Shown piece by piece: positions 43,627-53,344 of a DNA stretch of 64,000 nucleotides. Source of the stretch: Rhizodiscina lignyota (Eukaryota > Ascomycota > Dothideomycetes > Aulographales > Rhizodiscinaceae); the NCBI GenBank assembly GCA_010015805.1, contig ML978129.1:992001-1056000 (forward strand), written 5' to 3'. Position 1 is the stretch's first letter. Each line of letters opens with the position of its first letter. The position numbers and the translations under genes were made by a program. The notes under the pieces were generated by a model that did not search any database, had not been told where the DNA came from, and saw only the letters and a program-made list of their open reading frames with translations.

Positions 43627-45484
43627 TGGGTGGGAGGGATTGGGAGGAGTGTGCTATGGGATGAGACGTGAGCGGGACTGAGAGGGCGGAAATTTGCGGA
43701 ACGACGAAGTGGAAGTGGCGCGATAGGGGATGTTCTGGCATTTGATAATCCTGAGTAAGAAGGTTAGCATTGTTCGGCATATCGTTGACGTTTGGAAAAA
43801 GTCTGGGAAGATTAAGTTTGGTCTCTGGGTCGACGGTTTGGAAATGTGTAATGAGAACGCACATCTATGAATTTGGCATGTTTAAACGAGTATGCTGAAA
43901 TGATCATTTCACAAAAACAATATTGAAATACGTTCAGCATGATTGGATAGCCTACACCGTTACGATCTCTTCCTCTTTCGGGAATCGGGATACTTGGTAT
44001 ACCTAAATTGAGCTGGCCAATTCACCGGAGCAAAATTGCGACATCCAACATGGACACGTCATCTCACGTTCTTTTCGTCTCAAATGCCTAGCGGCTTGGT
44101 AAAGTAGATACGTATACGTCTTTACGGCTTGGATCTAGGCCGGTGGAGCCGGTGAAAAGGGTCGTCTAATTGACTCCACAGAACCACAAGAAAAATGCAT
44201 GGCAGAGAAGAGAGTGTAAAGGAGTGCTATACATCCGGCTTGGAACCGACAGTCGGAAGCTCCTGGCTAATTAATAGGAGCGCGGCGAATCTCGTCAGCA
44301 TACTGATATTGGCGAATTACCAGAAGCGGACAAGAGAAAAAAGGCCGCAGGCAGATGCCAATGCTTCCTCATACACCCACCGGATGGACAGGAGCGGGAG
44401 GAATTTCTCACAGAAACACATGTCATGAGATCGCCTTTCCAGTGTCTCGTGCATGTGGGTTCCGTAGCACTGGGCATGCCATGGCGCCAGAGAAATGCGC
44501 AGCACAGCAGCAAACAAACAAGCAAACGGCCGAAATGACGAATAGACACGGTCTGATTTGACGAGATACACGGGGTCTGCGCCGGCACCGCAATTGAAAA
44601 GGTGAAAAGTGCGTGTTCCATCTCCGCCGGCGGTGGCAGCGGGGGGCCAAGCTCGGAAACGGGTGGAGGACATCTCGGCGGGTTTTGCAGACGTCCATTG
44701 GCAGGCCGGCGGACTGGTCACACGCTCCGACAAAGGCGAAAGCGGCAAACGTAAGGGGAAGCCTCACGCTGCGGTCAGAAGGTGCAAACGCAAGGCAATG
44801 CTTGGCCGGCCTTGGCACGTTGGCGCGCACGGTGGGATTACGCGGGCCTCCGTTCGCCTGCCGGCCCCGTGAACGACGCGACTGCCAGGCAAGTCTCCGC
44901 TGAGCAGTCAAGAGCGTCAAGAGCGTCAGTCAAGACGAGGAGCGAGTGCCGAGCTGACGAGCCAGCGAACTGGCCGCGGTGCTTGGCGTTGAGGATGTGC
45001 TCGCACGAGAGCGGCAGGGGTGCTGGCTATTTGATATCTGGCGTCGGGGAGCGGAGAGGAGACTAGGATGCTCCACGGCAGCACTTCCAGAGCACACAGG
45101 CCTCTGAAACGGCTTGGGCTCGCTCGTCTGGCCAGTCGCCGGATGGCTAATTCCCGGGTGGGCGCGGCGGGCGCATCCTTGCATGGCTGGCGGGAGTGCG
45201 ATTGGTGCTGCCGCGCGAGTATACCTCCCCCCAAGTAACCCAACCCCCCTCTCTCACCTTGGCACGAAGGCAAGCCCGGCTCCTCGACGCTTGGCGATGG
45301 ACTGGCTAAGACGTCCAAGAAGTGAGAAAGTCATGGACTTATTGGCACAAGACTCCCTCTCGGCGCCTCCATTGTATATGGAGTGCCGCCGTCCGCCATG
45401 CCCGAGCCCTCCCCATATCCATCACCGCCCATCACGACCACAGCACTGCGGCGATAGGCGAGGCGAGCATCGCACATCGACAGC
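43627..45484. other. Intergenic, 1.9 kb, no gene recognised
   Basis: Several short frames on both strands, most overlapping antisense in the GC-rich part 44600-45300, with no domain features. A 19-codon upstream frame (ATG at 45401) lies just before the next gene. No repeat or RNA gene recognised. Confidence 0.45.
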
Positions 45485-46491
45485 ATGGACGGGCCCGTGC
45501 GAGTGCCAGAGATGAGCGTTGCGCCGCACCACCACCCTCCGCACTATGCCATTGACACCAGAAGCCCATCCATCTTCACCACCACGCCGCTCTCGCCCGC
45601 CCGCACCCTCTCGCCAATTCTCCAGCGCGCTCAGCAGGAGCCAGTCTACTCGCCCGACCGAGCTTACTTCTCGCCGAGCCGGGATTCCTTCATATCGAAG
45701 CCCTCGGTATCGGAGGCCTCGCATGTGCCAAGCTCGCCCTCTTCTGCGTCTTTCAATTCAGAACAGCATAGCAGAGTACATTCAAACCATGCGGAATCGT
45801 CCCAGAGGACCAATGGCCACGATGGGCCCCACTCGAACGCCCACTCCCCGCGGAGGTCAAGAGACGTCGAGAAGAATGCTGGCTCCAGGTCCTCGAATCC
45901 TACGAGTTTACCGGGACCGTCGACGGTCATCTCAGAGGTCACGACGGTGACATATACCGGTGGGCCTGACCAGCGAGACGAAAGAAGAGAGCTGGAGTCA
46001 AAAGCTCTGAGAATTTTAGTACGATGCACAAAAGTTCCAATTGGCCCACGACGACCTTGGACTGACATATCTCACAGATCTACCTCGCCTTCTTCGCACC
46101 CATCATCTCCTTCCTCATCACCTGCTGGTCTACCGTCTGCCTCATCCTCTTCCTCCTCGCCCAGCCCCTCCGCTGCTTAATCAAGACTCGACCCACTCCA
46201 TCATCCGAATTAGCCACTCTCCTCTCCCCCGCATTGCGTCTTCAACTCCGTCTCATAACCTCCTCCGCCGAATCAGACACTTACAGCGCACCAATGCTGA
46301 TTGTAATTAACCTACTTTCACCATTTGTGGCCATTGGCGCCGCTCTCGCTGCGTGGACGGCGGCGTGGTTCTGGTTCTTCAGCGCCATTCTGGGTGATCC
46401 CGCGGGAAGAGATGGCCATAACGATGGCAAGACGGCGGTGTTGGGGGTGAGGAGTTGGTGGGAGAGATGGTTGTGCAGAGGACTGAGGTGA
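45485..46491 (+). CDS. Membrane protein with long disordered N-terminus, function unknown
   Basis: I do not recognise the family. Exons 45485-46018 and 46078-46491 (intron 59 nt, phase 0) give 315 residues. The first about 170 are Ser/Pro-rich and disordered (SPSIFTTTPLSPARTLSPIL). Across the junction begins a strongly hydrophobic segment (IYLAFFAPIISFLITCW, then LILFLLAQPLRCLI) that reads as two membrane spans. Another hydrophobic stretch is near the C-terminus (INLLSPFVAIGAALAAW, then WFWFFSAILGDPAG). The topology suggests a protein with a large cytosolic phospho-regulated head, but this is inference. Confidence 0.6.
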
Positions 46492-47963
46492 AGAGGTGAT
46501 ACTCAAGAATTCGCCCGAAACGGAAATTCTTAGTTCGCTCGCTCGCGAAACTCAACCTCCATCTCGTCTGGCCCGGTAGCCATCATCACCATCAATTCGG
46601 ATCAACATGTTCGGATCGAGCTCAGCGAAGATTCAAGCTCCAACAGCGGCGGCGCTGGACGAGGAACTACACAATCTCACAGCTGTAGTCGCGCTGACGG
46701 CGAATTGCTTCGTGGCTTACCACATCCACGCAATTTCGCCTTGGGCAGGATTTCGACTCATTTTGCTTAGTACATCTGGTCTACAGTATATCTAGCGTTG
46801 GCGTTGGGGTTCGAGCGTTCATATGGCGCGGAGTCTTGATTAGCGGCATTTGGCTATTCTGTACACTACGCCAATGCGTGTAGAGAGGTCTCGGCATCTT
46901 CTTTCAGCCTTCAGGGGGGCCTATGATAAAAGACCGAATTTCGGCGAGCTAACGGTAGCAATTCAAAGCTTTGACTCGTGACGTTTATTCGATCGCTCCT
47001 CATCTGTGTGACCATGTCCCACACTCCATGCAGCTACCTAAAGCACGCTTACCGTGCGGAACCCGTGTCTGACCTCTCGGAGGTGTGTGCGGAGCAACGA
47101 ATCTTAAGAGCGCGAAAGTGGTACAAAAGCCTCTCCTAGGAACAGCGACGCCGAATTGACTAACGGGTCCACATCGCACAAGACGCCAGAGATGCCGGAA
47201 TTGGCTCCTCAAACACCACAATCGAAAGACAACCAGAACCCCTCGTTGCATCCAGATGTCTTGTTTCTCGGCCTACGTTGCTTCGAGGACGAGAGGAATA
47301 GCTTGGGGGACTCGATCTCTAGGCATGCTTGATGCTACCAACAAACACATCGCCCAGGAGCGGCATTCACCACCTTCAGATCTCTTGAAAATGCAGAATT
47401 GAGCAAAGGAACAGGCACAATCCTCACACATACATGCCTACCTCGTTCCACCCTTGAACGTCAATATGCAACCCTCCAGCACACCTCTCTGCCCCTGCTT
47501 CTCTGCTTCTATCTATGCCAGCCCGATCGCGTTCTAGAACGACTGATTGATGCTGTCAATAATGAAGGCTGAGCCACAATGTCAAGAAGACAGAAGACGA
47601 GCAAGTCAATTAATCATAGATTTTGTGGCCATGGAGGCAAATCCCTTGAACAGGGCGTTACTATACCCGAACCTATCTTCATCGCACATTGGGCGATGAT
47701 GGAAGAATTGCTTGACTGAAAATCGGACTTGGATGTGCTCGGGCAACAATATGCTCCGAGCTAGCTAACAGCCCAGATGGATTTTGAAACCCGACAGTTC
47801 GAAATGAATATGACAGCTCTTGCCACTAACAGCTTCTATTCTGTCTCATTCAACGCCCTGAAGGTATTCCCAATGTGCAGAGATGCGTCGGCGAACACTC
47901 ACAGACGCTTGCAGTTCCACAATGTGCTCTCAAAAGAAGCACATCGGAAGTCTCGCCATCTCA
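46492..47963. other. Intergenic, 1.5 kb, with one possible small ORF
   Basis: Mostly without a supported gene. A 62-codon plus frame at 46607-46795 (MFGSSSAKIQAPTAAALDEE, then a hydrophobic half) follows a purine/pyrimidine-mixed leader and could be a small membrane protein. Nothing else is convincing. Confidence 0.4.
46607..46795 (+). CDS. Possible 62-residue small membrane protein
   Basis: Short single frame: a polar N-terminus with a Glu-rich helix (LDEELHNLTAVVAL) and then a hydrophobic stretch (ANCFVAYHIHAISPWAGF). I do not recognise it. It may be spurious, or the first exon of a spliced gene. Confidence 0.22.
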   Translation: MFGSSSAKIQAPTAAALDEELHNLTAVVALTANCFVAYHIHAISPWAGFRLILLSTSGLQYI

Positions 47964-48965
47964 TCATCTCCTCTCATAACTAGCTCTACCCCGTCTCTCC
48001 CCTAACCTTCTCCCATCGCGCTCCTTCCTGCCAACAGGCCGTCCATCCCGCCCAAACTCCGTCGGTAGCTCCCCGCGGTACTGCACATTGCGATCCCAGT
48101 CTCCAACATTCGCATACGGACTCCTCAGCCACGCGGCTAGCTCGTGCAGAAATAGTCTCGCATCCTCGCGCCCCAGAAACTCGGCCAGCATGTCTTCGGC
48201 CTGGCCCCCGCTGCCCTTGATGTCGACGGTCTTGAGGATCGCGATGATGTACTCTAGGAGGAATTCCGCATTGTTGGCACGTCTAGTGCGCCCGGACGAG
48301 GACGGGGAGCCCACATCGGAGGAAGCAGAGGCAGGATACAGGTAGCTGAAGACCCGTAATTCCCGTCTCATCCATGTTCGTGCGCGCGTCTGCAGCTCGG
48401 GCGAGGTAGCGAAGAGGTGCGGCGTGATGTTGCGGTAGCGAGACACGCGGTTGGAGCCGACATGGAGGGAGTAGAGATGCTGTCTGTAGACATGCCGCCG
48501 CTGGAGGATGGCGACGTCTTCTGTTGGTGCTGGAGGAGGCGGAGGAGGGCGCCGCCGCGCTCTTCGAATGTCCGCATACCGTGAGCGTCCTCGAGTCGGG
48601 AGATTTGCAAATCTTCCAGTAGCCTCTGTACTCTGGCTTGATGATGGCGAGGGCGGAGGTACGCGGTATCGCTTGAAATCATTCGGAGAGACCCAGTCGT
48701 ATTGGACCTCGGTGACGTCGACGTTGCAGAGCGGGCATTTCGGGCGCTCGTTCAGCCAGCTGGCCAGGCAGATGAAGTCGAAGGTGTAGTGGTTGCACGG
48801 AACAGTGATTGCTCGCTCCGTGATGGGCTGGAGGCAGATAACGCAGGCATCTTGAACGCCATCTTCATCGTGGTGGAGGGGTGGGATGGGCGTGGCGGGC
48901 GCGGTGGCGGGTCGCTTCTGCTTGGATTTGGATGGTTGAGGGGAAGACGGCGAACTGGAGGACAT
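47964..48965 (-). CDS. RING-finger protein, Topors-like
   Basis: Single-exon protein of 333 residues, a probable E3 ubiquitin ligase. The RING lies at residues 41-80: CVICLQPITE, then VPCNHYTFDFICLASWL, then RPKCPLC. Ligands are Cys41, Cys44, Cys57, His59, Cys66, Cys77 and Cys80; at the fifth ligand place an Asp (Asp63) replaces the usual Cys or His. FDFICL after the His is a feature I associate with fungal Topors-like RINGs. After a Pro-rich linker the C-terminal half is helical (WMRRELRVFSYLYP, then AEFLLEYIIAILKTVDIKG), like the PWI-type region of that class. The Arg/Gly-rich end is basic. Divergent from the HAD_SAK-type gene with 228 bp between. Confidence 0.75.
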   Translation of the reverse strand: MSSSSPSSPQPSKSKQKRPATAPATPIPPLHHDEDGVQDACVICLQPITERAITVPCNHYTFDFICLASWLNERPKCPLCNVDVTEVQYDWVSPNDFKRYRVPPPSPSSSQSTEATGRFANLPTRGRSRYADIRRARRRPPPPPPAPTEDVAILQRRHVYRQHLYSLHVGSNRVSRYRNITPHLFATSPELQTRARTWMRRELRVFSYLYPASASSDVGSPSSSGRTRRANNAEFLLEYIIAILKTVDIKGSGGQAEDMLAEFLGREDARLFLHELAAWLRSPYANVGDWDRNVQYRGELPTEFGRDGRPVGRKERDGRRLGERRGRASYERR

Positions 48966-49193
48966 ACAACTCGCTCTCTTGAAACGAGACGTATTTTACT
49001 TGGATCTTGTATGTTGCGGAAGACATAAAAGTCTCGTAGTGGGTTGAAAGCACAGACGAATGACATCGAAGAGCTCGGGCCAGGCCAGGGCTTCTGTTTC
49101 AGCCTCAACACCAAATGACTCCACACTTTTCCATCTATCAACAACATCACCATGTCACGACTGTAACAACAAACTTCCGCCTCCCGTCAGTTC

Positions 49194-50978
49194 ATGCGAC
49201 CCGTCATTCGCAGTGTACTCCCATCAATCGCTCGCTCTCTCAGAATCCTCGCGCCCGCCATGAGCAACGGCGTCGACAATGGAGGGAGCCCTACCCACAG
49301 CACCACCGCTCTGAAGAGGTGGTCGTGCGGCGACAACCAGAATCTCCCTCCAAAAGATCAGATCAAGTCTATCCACGTCTACGACTTCGATAATACTCTC
49401 TTCGCCTCTCCACTGCCGAACAAGGAGATATGGTTCGGTCCAACAATCGGCTCGCTTCAGACGCAACACTGCTTCGTCAATGGCGGCTGGTGGCACGACA
49501 GCAGCATCCTCGCAGCGACAGGCGAGGGCATCGACAAGGAGGAGCCAAGAGCTTGGGAGGGCTGGTGGAACGAGCAGATTGTGCAGCTGGTCGAGCTGTC
49601 GATGCAGCAGAAAGATGCGCTGACCGTGCTCCTGACCGGCCGTAATGAACAGAACTTTGCCCCGCTCATCAAGCGAATCGTTGCGTCAAAGAAATTGGAA
49701 TTCGACCTCATCGCTCTCAAGCCCGCCGTTAGCCCGTCGGGCTATAAGTTCTCTACTACGATGGACTTCAAGCAGGCCTTCCTCACTGCCCTCGTCCACA
49801 CCTACCATCTCGCCTCCGAGATTCGTGTGTACGAGGACCGTCCAAAGCATACGCAGGGCTTCCGCACCTTCTTCGAAGCCTTCAATACCGCCCTTCACCG
49901 CGAATACCCCCCGCCCCCGATCCCGCGCAAGCCCTTCACCGCAAACGTGATCCAAGTCCCGGAGAACGTGATCAACCTCGACCCAACCACCGAGATCGCC
50001 GCCGTCCAGCGCCTCATCAACCTGCACAACACCGCCGTTAGGTCTGGAACAGCCCCGCCGTCCGCCTACCCCTTGAAGATTGTGCGCAACGTCTTCTATA
50101 CCGCATACCTCATCCCACGCACCGCATCGCAACAGCTCCAGAGCCTGGTGCCCATCGCGCCCAATTCGCAGAACGACACCCGCCACCTCGCAAACTCCAT
50201 CCTCATCTCGACTATGAATCCTGTAAGAGCAGACCTGCTCACGCGCGTCGGTGGTATCGGGCATACAGTGCAGTGGCGCGTCACAGGCGTCGCGACGTTT
50301 GAGAATAAGCTCTGGGCTGCGCGCGTGGAACCCGTGAATCCGAACGAGCGCGTGTGGACGGATCCGAGGACGCCACTTGTGGTGTTGGCGCTGCGGAAGG
50401 GAGCCAGGCCGGCAGATGCGAGCCGCATACACAATTGGCAGCCGGTCAGCGAGGACAAGCAGTTTGTGTTTGAGGCGACGGTGGGCGAGAAGGTGGTGCT
50501 GAAGATTGATGAGGAGCGCAGGCCTCATCACCGATCCGGTAATGGGGGTTGGGACAGAGAGGATGCTGGTGTGTCGGCTGGGGATGGCGACGGTAGGCCG
50601 TCGAAGAGGGCGAAGATGCAGGAGCAAGATTTCATTCCTCTGGGTGGAGATTCTGGCGCGAATGGGACGAATGGCTTTGGCAATGAGAATGGTGGGAGGA
50701 TTCCGCAATCTATCTCTGCTAACACGGGTTCATCGAAAGCTCGTTGGCCACGCCAGAATCAGAGGGGTTCGATGAGGGGCGGTGGGCAAGGCCCGGGTGG
50801 CAGAGGCGGTCATTCTGGAAGAGGTGGTGGAAGAGGTGGCAGGGGACGCGGCGCGCATGGAGTGTACAGGAGTCTGGACGATGTGGCAACGCAGAGAAGT
50901 GGTGGATACGCGGACTATGATGGTGCGGGAGCGTATCAGAACGGCCAGGGCGATGGTGGCTTGAGATACGATTACTGA
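49194..50978 (+). CDS. HAD_SAK-type (Swiss Army Knife RNA-repair-like) protein
   Basis: Single-exon protein of up to 594 residues. The N-terminal domain is a HAD-like fold: motif I VYDFDNTLF with Asp64 and Asp66, then VLLTGRNEQNF (motif II-like Thr), then IRVYEDRPKHTQGFRTFFE as the late acidic motif. This order matches the fungal HAD_SAK family, proposed from bioinformatics to act in RNA repair; no activity is proven to my knowledge. The C-terminus is a Gly/Arg-rich RGG tract (GGRGGHSGRGGGRGGRGRG), a common RNA-binding feature. Two starts are possible: 49194 gives a basic N-terminus with mitochondrial look, 49260 (MSNGVDNGG) a plain one. Confidence 0.8.
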   Translation: MRPVIRSVLPSIARSLRILAPAMSNGVDNGGSPTHSTTALKRWSCGDNQNLPPKDQIKSIHVYDFDNTLFASPLPNKEIWFGPTIGSLQTQHCFVNGGWWHDSSILAATGEGIDKEEPRAWEGWWNEQIVQLVELSMQQKDALTVLLTGRNEQNFAPLIKRIVASKKLEFDLIALKPAVSPSGYKFSTTMDFKQAFLTALVHTYHLASEIRVYEDRPKHTQGFRTFFEAFNTALHREYPPPPIPRKPFTANVIQVPENVINLDPTTEIAAVQRLINLHNTAVRSGTAPPSAYPLKIVRNVFYTAYLIPRTASQQLQSLVPIAPNSQNDTRHLANSILISTMNPVRADLLTRVGGIGHTVQWRVTGVATFENKLWAARVEPVNPNERVWTDPRTPLVVLALRKGARPADASRIHNWQPVSEDKQFVFEATVGEKVVLKIDEERRPHHRSGNGGWDREDAGVSAGDGDGRPSKRAKMQEQDFIPLGGDSGANGTNGFGNENGGRIPQSISANTGSSKARWPRQNQRGSMRGGGQGPGGRGGHSGRGGGRGGRGRGAHGVYRSLDDVATQRSGGYADYDGAGAYQNGQGDGGLRYDY

Positions 50979-51438
50979 CACTGAAAAGTTTTCGGAGCAC
51001 TGCGAGTATGGCGTTTATCACTTCCGGTTCGCATAGGGAATTGTGCGAGCATGGCGGATTGTGCGAGCATGATGGGAAGGCGAATCCTCATAGGCGCAGG
51101 ACTGCTTAATGTCTTCTACCATACGTGTGTGTGTGATCACGGCTGATACGTTTGAACTCAGTAGCGGACATGCAACGTCTTGTTCCAATACGAAGAGACT
51201 ATGGACTGTTGCCATGGCATGCATCCATCCAATGAGAAACCATTGAATCACACCTATTTCTTGATCACCTGGAACTCCAAGCCTGTAATGCAAACTCGTA
51301 GAACCAATCTACGCATAACGCCCTCGCACCATCCAAACTCCAACTGAAATTTTTCTGCGCAGGTATGCCTCTCTGAAAAAAGGGAACGCTACATTCGTAT
51401 CACTGCATCACTCCCACCATAGTACCAATCTCACCATC
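50979..51438. other. Spacer between convergent HAD_SAK and SDS23 genes
   Basis: 460 bp between two gene ends. No supported frame; short direct repeats of TTGTGCGAGCAT lie near 51040-51070. Confidence 0.5.
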
Positions 51439-53344
51439 TCATCTAGGCCGCCCACTGATACTTGCCGTCCTGCTCACGGGACCACCCTTCAAACTCTCAC
51501 TCTCGCTCCTCACGCTCCTCCCCGCGCTAACATCACTATCCATGCTCCGCCTGAAACTCGCACTGCTACTCCGCCGTCGCTGCCTCCTCGTCTCGTTCGG
51601 ATCGTGCGGACTCAGTCCGCTCGCTTTTGCGAATAGGTTCAAGATATCAGTCAGCGAAACTACGCCTGTTAAACGGCCAGACATGCTCGAGCCCGGCACC
51701 GCTGCTGCTGTGAGCGTCGAGTTGCCTGGGTTCTGCGGCGTGTGAGGCATGCCTGCCGACGGGTTGCCGGTGACGGGAGTGTTGCCGGAGAGAGGATTCG
51801 GTGGTGGGACCAGGGCTGCAGGTGTGAGTGCGGGTGTTGGCGGACCGGAGGACGACGGCGAGGGTTCGTCGACAATCCACATGCGGTGGGAGCGGGTGGC
51901 GACGAGCTTAGCGACGGTGTGGGCGAGCGTGCTGAACGGGTTGACATGGAAGACGGGGTAAGGGTCTGCGCCATCATTGACGCCACGCTCGGTGAGGATG
52001 ACAGAAATGAAGTGGATGCAGGAGGAGCGGAGAAGTGGAAGCGAGGTGGATTTTGTGAGGAGCTGTTTAGGTTTTTGTTAGTTTGGGCGAAGAAAAGGAG
52101 TCGGGAGGGGAGCGTACCCTAACATCAACGTGGGATATGTTGCCGATTACGTTACTTTGGTTGTCGAGAACGGGGAGGGAGGTGATGGATTCATTGTGCA
52201 TGAGCTCCAGAGCCTCGGTCAAGGGTTTGTCGCCACTAGATATTGAGTCAGTGTACGGTGCATTACAAACAGGGAAATATGGATCGAAACTGAGAGAACT
52301 TACTTGATGGCAAAGACAGACTGAGAACCAAGACTCAAATCTCTTAATCTTTGGTGATATAATTGGTCAATGGCTGGAAAGTTGCGTCCATGCTCCCAGA
52401 AAAACCGAACGAGTCTCAGCTGCGTTATGATGCCCAGCACATCGTCCGAGCCATCTTTGGTGATTATGATGCGATGTATACCACTTCCAAAGATCTCAAC
52501 AGCTTTGGTCAGACTCGATGATGATGGCAGCTTTACCAATGGCTCTTTTCGTCCCAAGTCCTTGACCATGCGCAGTGGGATGGGTTCTGACGCCCTTGCC
52601 ATGCGAGTAATCTCGTTGAAGTGGCTGAGCTGCCACGGTTCAGGCCTGGCGAGGCCAACGACGAGAAGGAGGTATGCATTGAGGTCATTGTAGTCGAATG
52701 TTGAGATCGCTACCGTAGAGTCTGTATTTTCACGGATGAGGACGACGTTGGGAGCACCTTTCTCGATGAGAAGCTGGAGATGTATCGTCAGCGTCTAGAG
52801 CATTTGAAAAGCGGAAACTCGTTGTTATAAAGAAGGAATCCAGCATAGATTGATCTAAGTAATGCCTCGTGCTTCCGACCTCGTGGCACGCATGCTCGAA
52901 GCGGGAGATGACGTTCGATAGCTTCAATCTCTTCACATGCTCGTCCCAGTGGTGCAGTTGTTGGGATTGGCGGCGCAAGCAATCTCCTCGTACTGTCAAG
53001 TGGTCCGGCATGGGATAGAAATAATCACTTACATTTGTGGCATCTTCAACGCTCGTGTCCATCTCCACAAATCGGACTTCCTCCAGGGCAATGAGCTCGT
53101 GTGCCTGAATCGTCCTCCAGTCCCTCCCCACAAACCTGCTATCCTCCCTCTGGCCAACAGGCGGATTGTTCAGCAGGTCCTGGAAGGCCTGCTGCGACAG
53201 ACTCGGCTGTCGGTGAGCTCGCGGTGAGCCAGGCGGGCCTCGTAGAGCTTCGGTCATGCTGCTCGAGCGATGGGCTCCGAGGTGTGGACTGGGCGGAGTG
53301 CGCAGGAAAGAGTCGCGCGGCGACGGAGAGGTGGACGACGACAT
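51439..53344 (-). CDS. SDS23: CBS-domain protein Sds23
   Basis: Sds23-type proteins have four CBS motifs, inhibit PP2A-like phosphatases and affect APC/C and glucose-stress responses. Exons 53344-53033, 52773-52304, 52235-52118 and 52062-51439 give 507 residues. The first intron is 259 nt, longer than others here; the rest are 68 and 55 nt. Visible CBS pieces: [80 protein letters not shown] and [20 protein letters not shown]. Ser/Pro-rich ends flank the CBS block (SSSSFRRS-like). The start [13 protein letters not shown] is preferred over a Met 14 codons upstream. Confidence 0.88.

Noticed and set aside
42669-43664. 331-codon plus-strand frame overlapping the AA11 gene
   Set aside because: It follows from the repetitive, stop-poor Pro-rich DNA. 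The AA11 frame explains the signal peptide, copper ligands and Cys pattern; this one has none.
44195-45320. Several 100-165 codon frames on both strands before 45485
   Set aside because: Mutually overlapping, GC-driven, no domain or start context.
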